Shown here piece by piece: positions 29,262 through 35,384 of a stretch of DNA of 35,384 nt. The first letter of the stretch is position 1. Each line of letters opens with the position of its first letter. A program made the position numbers and the translations under genes. The DNA comes from Dunaliella salina (lineage: Eukaryota; Chlorophyta; Chlorophyceae; Chlamydomonadales; Dunaliellaceae), in assembly GCA_002284615.2 (NCBI GenBank), contig MU069636.1, forward strand, positions 3,264 to 38,647. Reading direction: 5' to 3'. Below the pieces are notes generated by a model. That model was not told where the DNA came from. It was given only the letters and a program-made list of their open reading frames with translations, and searched no databases.

Positions 29262-30987
29262 TTAAGCTCTCAACACCATCTCCTGCTGAAGTGCTCGCTG
29301 AATGATCCAGGGCAGCATGCTCTGTGGAAATTTAATCGAAACAAGCCTTATCACATTTTGAGCTTTGGCAAGGTACAATGCAGCCATCCCTGCCTCCTCT
29401 AAAGGCTGCACAAAAATGGGACCACCAATTGCGATCAGGATCACGTTTGTGATCACGATGCGCAGAAAACGCGGAGCGCGAGCCTTCAGGGCAAGCCTGC
29501 GGGTCAGCCACCGCTCCATAGTGATGATTGGGGCCTGCAGACATATATTTGTGTAAAATTGCTGTACTTAATGGCGGGAACTTACGTCCAAATTGGCAAG
29601 ACGCTGATTTTTTACGTTGGGCAGCGCCAAGGTGAAAAGAATACAACACCCGCCAGTGAACAATGCATGCAGATGCATCGTGCATAAATGCAAGGGGAGA
29701 CTCCCTTCAAGGCATCTCATGTAAGCTAAGCTGCTAAGGCTCTACCGTTATTGCTGCCCCTTTGCTTCTCACCTGCAGGATGAAGTACATGGGCCACTTA
29801 AAGCTAATCGTCTGGGTGTTGTACCAGAAATGAACCATGTGCCAGACCTGTGGATTTGGAATGCACGAATATGAAAGACTATAATAAGAGCAAGCTTTGC
29901 CTGATGGTTTGAGGAAACTAGTACAACAGCAGAAATCCTCGAGGATTTGGCAAAATGTTCCATCAAACTCACCCCTGATAAGATGAAAGTAGCCTGCATT
30001 TGATTGATGAAGGAGGCACAATTGTGTCTGTGAGGGTACGCAAGGATTGGGATCCTAAGCAGTCAGTCCTTACAAGGCGCATTTAAAATAGAGATGGCCA
30101 GTACTGATGAAGGAGGAACAATGGAGTAAATGAAGGTACGCAGAAATTGGAACTCTAAGCAGTCAGCTCTCACAAGACACATTTAAGAACTTGATGACCA
30201 GTACAAATGGTGACCTTTTTGTTCATATTATTGGGCTTTGTAAGCTCCTCTATCACCTTGGCTCTGTAATCCAACAAATCCTGGCTTGAACACCAGGTCC
30301 TGGTTTGAACGTCAATCCTAGACAACTGTGTACCCTAAGAACATCCAGCCTTTGGCTGTGAGGCTCCATTCCCCTGTGTACCCTAAGAACATCTAGCCTT
30401 TGGCTGTGAGACTCCATTCCCCTGGCAGCACCCAATATCAAAGCCTTATCAAAATGATTACAGGATGCATTGCTGCTCGACTTCCAAGCTTTGGCCATGT
30501 ATGCTTGCTCCCTGCTTAGCCTTTTTGCCTGCAGCTGTCATTCATACCCCTCTGACTTGAAACCACATTATCTTCTTGATCACTTCTTTATGTGCTTTAG
30601 AAGCATGTCCTCCTGTCTGGACCCGCTTGACCAAAAAGTGTTGCCCTCAGATTATGAATGCGCTGAGCCAAGCATGGTAAAGGCCATGCAACTCCCATAT
30701 TTTTCTGCTCGGGGACAAAGAAAAAAAGTAAGGGACTGTGATCACCTCCACGGCTAGGAAACGTCGCAACGCGGTGCGCTTGTGCTGCGTTTGAGTTTGT
30801 TGGCGCCTCTCCAGCTGCTCTTTGTCACCCAATTGTGCATGCCGCTGCCTCAAGCCATCAGCATCTTCTGCACGCAGTGGTGCTTGACAAATTTGCGTGT
30901 TAGTCATGCTTCTGGCCTTGTGTTCAAGACTCAGTGAGGCGCGCGCACGCACGTACGCACGCACGCACTCACGCATGCACGCACGCA

Positions 30988-31067
<80 letters not shown>

Positions 31068-33515
31068 TTGGCTATGTCACGTAATTGAGGGCATCTACGC
31101 AATCAGTCGGGCCTGAAGTTTGGCTGCACAATTTCAACTAGAGAAATGCAAGCAGCTGCAAGAAAGCTTCAACACATTTCCTGGACGTCCAGTATGTCTG
31201 TGCAGGAGCTGCAGGTCTCCAAATTGTGCCCGAGTGGCAGATCAAACAACCATGAAAGAAGAACTTCCAGGCAATCCAAGCACCTGCTTTGCCAGTCACT
31301 GGCATGTAGCCTACAGGGCTGCTTGGGGGCGCCTTGCTTGCATGATCCCTGTCAAATTCAGGCACCTGCAGCAGATGGCCTGAGGTGGCAAGGGACAAGG
31401 CAGGCTCTCATGACAGAGTATCCCACAAGAGTGCAAGCAGGAACATGCAAGCAAAACACCTCTCATAAAAAGCTTCGACACACTTTCTATACCTCACTCC
31501 TCAGGCTTGGTGTGCTGCGCAAAGCAACTGTCAGTGCCAGGATTACATTTGGTACACATGCAGGCACATATGCATTCAACAGCATCTTGAGGATTCTGAG
31601 ACATTGCCAAAATGACTTCTAGCCGCAAAGGTTGCTCACCTTGCATAATGGGCTCATATACAAGCGTGCGGAAGGTGTAAGTGGTCACAAGATTCCTGCC
31701 AGTATATAAGTCTGTGTTGGCATATATGTTTTCCCTGGGACAACGAACTGCATGGGACTTCACAAGCTTTTGCTCTTGCACGATGCCAAAATGGGGCATA
31801 AGCCAAATTGTGTTAGGGAATTTTCTTCGTACCATCTTCGCGCCCAAAAATCTTCAATGGAATCACTCTGCATTGTGCGCATGTAATTGGAGGAAATATA
31901 TCAAGGTGAGTTGAGTTGAACAAAGAAATTGATGATTGTGTCCACATCTCATTTCAAGTAAGAAAGTAAAGTATGCATGCGCATTAAGCTCTGCAACTTG
32001 TGCTGTGGCAGCACTCAGTGGATTTGTACTCTCGGTGCATCGTGACAAAATGCTATTGTGTTTTCTTAGCATTTGGAAAGCGCAAAATAGAGAAACTCTA
32101 TCTCCTCATGCGTGCAACAGCACAGACGCACGTACACATCTTTTAATGCATGCTTGCAGAAATCCACTCACCATCCATGGCTTGTTGAAGCGAGGCGCAA
32201 GAGACATTGGAAAAAGGAAGGTGATCACAGCATCAATGGCATCTCCCCAAACCTCAAGGTATTGGAGAAGGGCCAGCACTGCGACAGGCACGACAAAGAG
32301 AGAGTTATGGGCACAGATGTAATTGCAGGAAATTGTACCTCAGAGGGAATTAAAAGCTTCACGTAAATTCNTCGACTTCTTTTGAGTAGAGGAAAAGGAG
32401 TCCTGCATACCATCATCAAGCTGCGCAGATGTAATTGGCAGCCTTTTACACCCAGTGCTCAATACCAGGAAGCCGCACGAAACATGCCAGCATCAGTAAG
32501 TAGCTTTCACACCTNCCAACCACACGTTGCTTTGATTCACCATGCCACAAAGAGAAAGAAACAAATAGAAAACTACGTAGACAGAGAATCTCTCCCTTCA
32601 TTGATTAAGGAAAAGGAGACACATTGGTTCATAAAGAGCCATGAGTCCCTTCCACCACAAGGTATGAAAAAGAAAGGCTAATGATGCACAATTCCACACC
32701 CAGATCCAAACCAACATATCCTACCTAAAAGCCAGTGACGGACAGGCCAGTATAGGTTTGGGAAAGCCAGGATGATGGAGCAGATGCCAAGGCATGAGGC
32801 ATAGGCGACAGCCCCATGCCAAAGCATCTTGATGGGCCCAGCTGCTGCTTGGTAAGGAAAACGCGAGCCGCTGCTGGTGTAGAAGGCTGTGGTCGTGAAG
32901 AGGTGGAGATGCATGATGAAGGATCACTGCGACCCGCATCCAGGCATCGAATCCCAGATCAAATCAAGCAGCATGACAATTGAGGATCCTCAATGCTCCG
33001 GAGCACGCGCACCTTGTGAAGGCACCAGGGGCATGGTTGTTACCACTCCAAATTGAGTTGGAGACAGGGGCAGCATCAGAGGTCCGCGGTTGAAGCAGAA
33101 TGCGAGCAGCTTAAAAGCGCCCAGAGTGAAGGGGCCAGCCTGTGACAGAAAANGTAGNGCATAGGCTGTGCATGTTAGCAGTGTGGCTGAAAGCTTTGAC
33201 TCAAAGTTTGAGCAGCCATTCAAATTTCATTAAGAGCAGCCACTCAAATTCTGGTGGCCCACACGAGTTGTGTGGCGCCACCGCCACCAAAGATTTGAGC
33301 ACCGGAGGCATATTTTTGTTACAAAGAGGACACCAACTCACAAAGGCTGGCAGTAAGCTGNTTTTGGGAATTGCAGGAACCAGATAGCAGGAAATAGCAA
33401 AGGGCAGCCAGCGAATGAACCTGGGCCAACCAGCTGNCTGTGGTCTAACAACAAGCTGCGCCCAGGCTCCTAGCGCTAGGTTGAACAGCAGGATAAAGCT
33501 GATTTCTGCGTACAT
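29262..33515 (-). CDS. Wax-synthase-like membrane O-acyltransferase, copy B (10 exons)
   Basis: Exons on the minus strand: 33515-33342, 33139-33013, 32886-32725, 32278-32172, 31867-31833, 31695-31640, 30867-30746, 29993-29973, 29847-29773, 29534-29262 (stop included). Every exon has exactly the length of its partner in copy A and all borders are GT-AG, giving 383 residues. GAFKLLAFCFNRGPL, DFWARRWN, ATFILSG and VWHMVHFWY are all kept. Exons 1-6 give the same protein as copy A where bases are called. Exons 7, 9 and 10 differ at about 8 of 40, 3 of 25 and 20 of 90 residues. Exon 8 differs only by two silent changes. Intron lengths differ, most in introns 6-9. A 1-base difference near 32303 lies in intron 3, not in the code. 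Both copies therefore look functional; the substrate is unknown. Confidence 0.85.
30006..30212 (+). repeat. Diverged 100-bp tandem duplication in intron 7 of copy B
   Basis: Two units of about 100 bases (GATGAAGGAGG..., starting near 30006 and 30106) share TACGCA, CTAAGCAGTCAG, CACATTTAA-like and GGCCAGTAC. Arm A has a single unit at about 5690-5800. Confidence 0.65.
30327..30422 (+). repeat. 48-bp tandem duplication in intron 7 of copy B
   Basis: TGTGTACCCTAAGAACATC, then AGCCTTTGGCTGTGAG and CTCCATTCCCC, is repeated with a period of 48 and two or three mismatches. Arm A has one copy (about 5540-5590). Confidence 0.85.
30938..31066 (+). repeat. (GCAC)n then (AC)n microsatellite in intron 6 of copy B
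   Basis: An irregular GCAC-rich stretch (30938-30991) passes into about 37 AC repeats (30992-31066). It is absent from intron 6 of copy A. Long TG/CA frames over it are artefacts of the repeat. Confidence 0.95.
32537..32680 (-). mobile_element. LINE 3' tail inside intron 3 of copy B
   Basis: Mirror of 3297-3440, in sense orientation relative to the gene. Confidence 0.7.
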
Positions 33516-33786
33516 TCTTGCAAAAAGGACTCCCTGTAAGTGACGAAAAATATATTTTTAAAATTAGGAAATAGCAACAATAATTCAATTGTCCAGTGCT
33601 CCGGTGAAAAACGAAAGGCTGAACTAGTGGCTCAAACGACTCATGCCTCCTTAAAGACAGAGCTTCGACCGACCAGCGCTTATTTCATGATTCAAATTTT
33701 TCTATTTTTCCTCCAGAAAAATAACTGAAGGTTTTTGGGCGAAGGGGCGTCATTCCTCACTCAGCCATTATTTACCATGCCCTCTG

Positions 33787-34080
33787 TTGCTTTTGCTGGT
33801 GACCCCAAAAATACAGATCCAAACCACTAGGAGCAGTGTATTATCCTGGTTTGACGTCCCAAGAGACTTGATACAACAATCTCGGAAAAGCGTTGGAGAG
33901 TGTGAGCCGCATGCCAGAAATGCGGCAGAGAACGGTAAGGGGCGAGGGTGCATGCCAGGCCCTTTAAGACTATCCCTGATCAACCCTCATGACCCAGGGA
34001 TTCGCACTTGCTTTGAAAACTACCTGCATGTATGTGGTGTGCCCTTTCATATCCTACTAGATGTTTGCATCTTGCCCTAG
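33787..34080 (+). CDS. Conserved hypothetical ORF, arm B
   Basis: Mirror of 1897-2190, with 97 codons and four or five residue changes (for example GAPFHILL to GVPFHILL). Divergent from the wax-synthase-like gene. No family was recognised. After its stop the frame continues to about PPWMEDRKAVRN and then breaks relative to arm A. Confidence 0.25.
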   Translation: MLLLVTPKIQIQTTRSSVLSWFDVPRDLIQQSRKSVGECEPHARNAAENGKGRGCMPGPLRLSLINPHDPGIRTCFENYLHVCGVPFHILLDVCILP

Positions 34081-34849
34081 GCAAGCCAAGAACCACCTCC
34101 TTGGATGGAGGACAGAAAGGCTGTGAGAAACATGATAGTAGCACCAAGCAAAGACTGCGCATCATGCACCTGAACTTGACAATGAAAGGAAACAATGGAA
34201 AGACTGTGCCAGGTATGGGTGAATGCATTGCGGAAAAGTTCCATGACTAACGAGCTAGATAGGGCAACAACGTGCATAGCCTGGACGAAGAGATTTTTAG
34301 GGATAGCTCTGTTTCTGGTGTAAATCATACTTCTCTGTTCTAGTCCTCCCCTCTCTTTACTGCACCTTTTTTTCTCAGGTGGCTCCTTACTCGCCCACCA
34401 TTCACCACATAAAATCATATCATATGCGTCCCTTTGTGAATCAAAACAGCAATAAGCTTCATGAAGTTTTCCTTTCTTATGAGCAGTCTGGCAGTCATCC
34501 ATTTTCACTGGAGGCCACTGTACCTGTGACCTGTGACCTGTAACCTGTAACCTGTAGACAAATACTTACCTGTGATTTTTGAAAACATTTTAATCTGTTT
34601 TTACAGTATAGCCTGGCAGCTATGCGTTTTGACTAATGGCTTCTATCTATTAACTATTGGGGAACCTTTCCCCATGGTACTTGGGACCCAACTGGCAAGC
34701 TAGCAGGAGCTGCACCAAAGAACCATCAAGCCTCCACCACACACAGCTAACCTAATAGCCCTGCAGGCAGGCCCAGCTATTTAACCTTTTCCTTTTCTTT
34801 CCTATCTGAGAGCCGGGAATTCTGGGATGCAGCCTTTTGCCTGAATTTA
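34081..34849. other. Outer part of arm B, no gene recognised
   Basis: Partner of about 1125-1896. Includes the mirrored heptamer repeat (about 34520-34555). Divergence from arm A is several percent with small indels. A 143-codon minus-strand frame (34077-34508) is open here, but in arm A it is broken after about 50 codons, so I do not call it a gene. Confidence 0.4.
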
Positions 34850-34961
34850 TGAAGAAGAACAGGAAGGAAAAATCACACAGGCAAAGAAAACTCTCTCTAC
34901 ACCAATCAAGGAAAGGGAGAAACATGGCTCAAAGAGCCGTGACTCTTCCTCACAAGGAGAC
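34850..34961 (-). mobile_element. Solo LINE 3' tail, arm B copy
   Basis: Mirror of 1010-1125, with the GGCTC-AAA-GAGCC hairpin (GGCTCAAAGAGCC at 34926-34938). Confidence 0.6.
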
Positions 34962-34998
34962 TCCTGAACGCCTACCCTCACTTCTGTCGCTCATTGTA

Positions 34999-35384
34999 GG
35001 GGTGTTCACCCCCAGACCAAGTTGCTCCAATCCCATTTTTGACTTCATGAGTGGTTTCCTGGTGGAAAATGGGGCAGCAAAACTGTTCTCAGAATGTGGG
35101 ATGGTGCTGTGGCTGGGGAGATACAGGGGGTGGGGGTCCAGACAGAGACTGGACCCCCTCTCCAAAAACCACGTGGAGCTTAATATGAGGAATCGAACTT
35201 TAAAAATATAAATTAAAAAGTCCGTCTGCGCTCGTTTAATGAGCCCAGGTGCACCAGCTGTCAGGTTTGAAAATTTGACAGGTTTTGCGATATCGCCTTC
35301 CTGACGGGCCATCAACATCGCTGCTTTTGGGGCACGAGTGCTTAAATCAATTCATTAAATCATTCCCTAAATTTTGAGGCAGCG
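34999..35384 (+). repeat. Rep-H family, copy 2 (runs off the window)
   Basis: Starts with the GGGGTG-TT-CACCCC hairpin immediately outside the inverted repeat, then follows copy 1 (26848-26490, minus) through CCAAGTTGCTCCAATCCC, CTTCATGAGTGGTTTCCTGG, the GGACCCCCTC region and CCTGACGGGC to at least 35340. Confidence 0.7.

Larger units (their letters stand above)
29070..34996 (-). repeat. Inverted repeat, arm B
   Basis: Reverse-complement partner of 975-6790, described there. Differences specific to this arm are a (GCAC)n/(AC)n expansion in intron 6, two tandem duplications in intron 7, and six n bases mirroring those of arm A. The outer end at 34996 lies directly against Rep-H (34999). Confidence 0.9.

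Noticed and set aside
30897..31116. Long Thr/His and Val/Cys repeat frames
   Set aside because: Translation of the (GCAC)n/(AC)n microsatellite.
31138..31398. Open frame in arm B with a WKFFFHG-like stretch, a possible extra exon
   Set aside because: The arm A counterpart has a stop and lost the motif, lengths differ, and no donor/acceptor pair keeps phase with exons 6 and 7. Treated as intron 6.
32295..32310. 1-base deletion in arm B that breaks the frame running into exon 4
   Set aside because: It falls in the pyrimidine-rich end of intron 3; exon 4 starts at 32278 and is intact.

Overview
ORGANISM. This is eukaryotic nuclear DNA. It holds genes split by GT-AG introns, 5'-truncated non-LTR retrotransposons whose ORFs carry an RNase H domain, a MITE-like DNA element and long TC and AC microsatellites. 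The plant-type wax-synthase (MBOAT) gene structure and the LINE type suggest a green alga or other green-lineage organism. That is inference: the window has no rRNA, organelle or other marker gene. LAYOUT. The frame of the window is a large imperfect inverted repeat. Arm A (about 975-6790) and arm B (about 29070-34996) each carry one wax-synthase-like gene: plus strand at 2462-6593, minus strand at 29262-33515. The two genes converge, with their 3' ends facing each other across about 22 kb. I reconstructed ten exons in each. All ten exon lengths and all phases are the same in both copies, giving 384 codons including the stop. Exons 1-6 encode the same protein wherever bases are called, whereas exons 7-10 differ at roughly a fifth of residues. 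Six ambiguous bases (n) sit at exactly mirrored positions in the two arms, so part of the near-identity may come from the assembly. BETWEEN THE ARMS. The centre is a graveyard of nested retroelements. Two related LINE groups are present. Group I has ORFs ending in a NPPDPH-like motif, a 3' tail with a GGCTC/GAGCC hairpin and a (TTTTC)n end (1-974 minus; 7150-10875, 15218-16684 and 18519-20399 plus). Group II has a longer 3' tail with a GCATGCGGCC-like core (6876-7149 and 10877-11885 minus, apparently one copy split by the group I element at 7150-10875; 13548-13800 minus; 22115-25215 minus, duplicated; 27262-27790 and 28040-28235 plus; 28310-28645 minus). A reverse-transcriptase fragment lies on the minus strand at 20405-22016 and is interrupted by a 465-bp MITE-like element flanked by TA. 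A 1.83-kb block (21479-23304) is repeated in tandem at 23306-25131 with a single n at the join, probably an assembly join or a very young duplication. Every retroelement copy is truncated or broken. The group I copy at 7150-10875 is the most informative: it joins a degenerate PHD-like zinc finger, an unfamiliar conserved domain, RNase H and a C-terminal zinc/endonuclease-like region, with no reverse transcriptase in between. OTHER REPEATS. Two dispersed families (Rep-G and Rep-H) occur at 11890-12390, 26490-27085 and 34999-35384. A short GC-rich repeat pair is at 13837/17638, and a tRNA-like sequence at about 18410-18487. HOW IT FITS TOGETHER. Only the two wax-synthase-like genes look functional. 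They would make membrane acyltransferases that join an acyl chain from acyl-CoA to a long-chain alcohol or sterol. The rest is retrotransposon-driven intergenic DNA.
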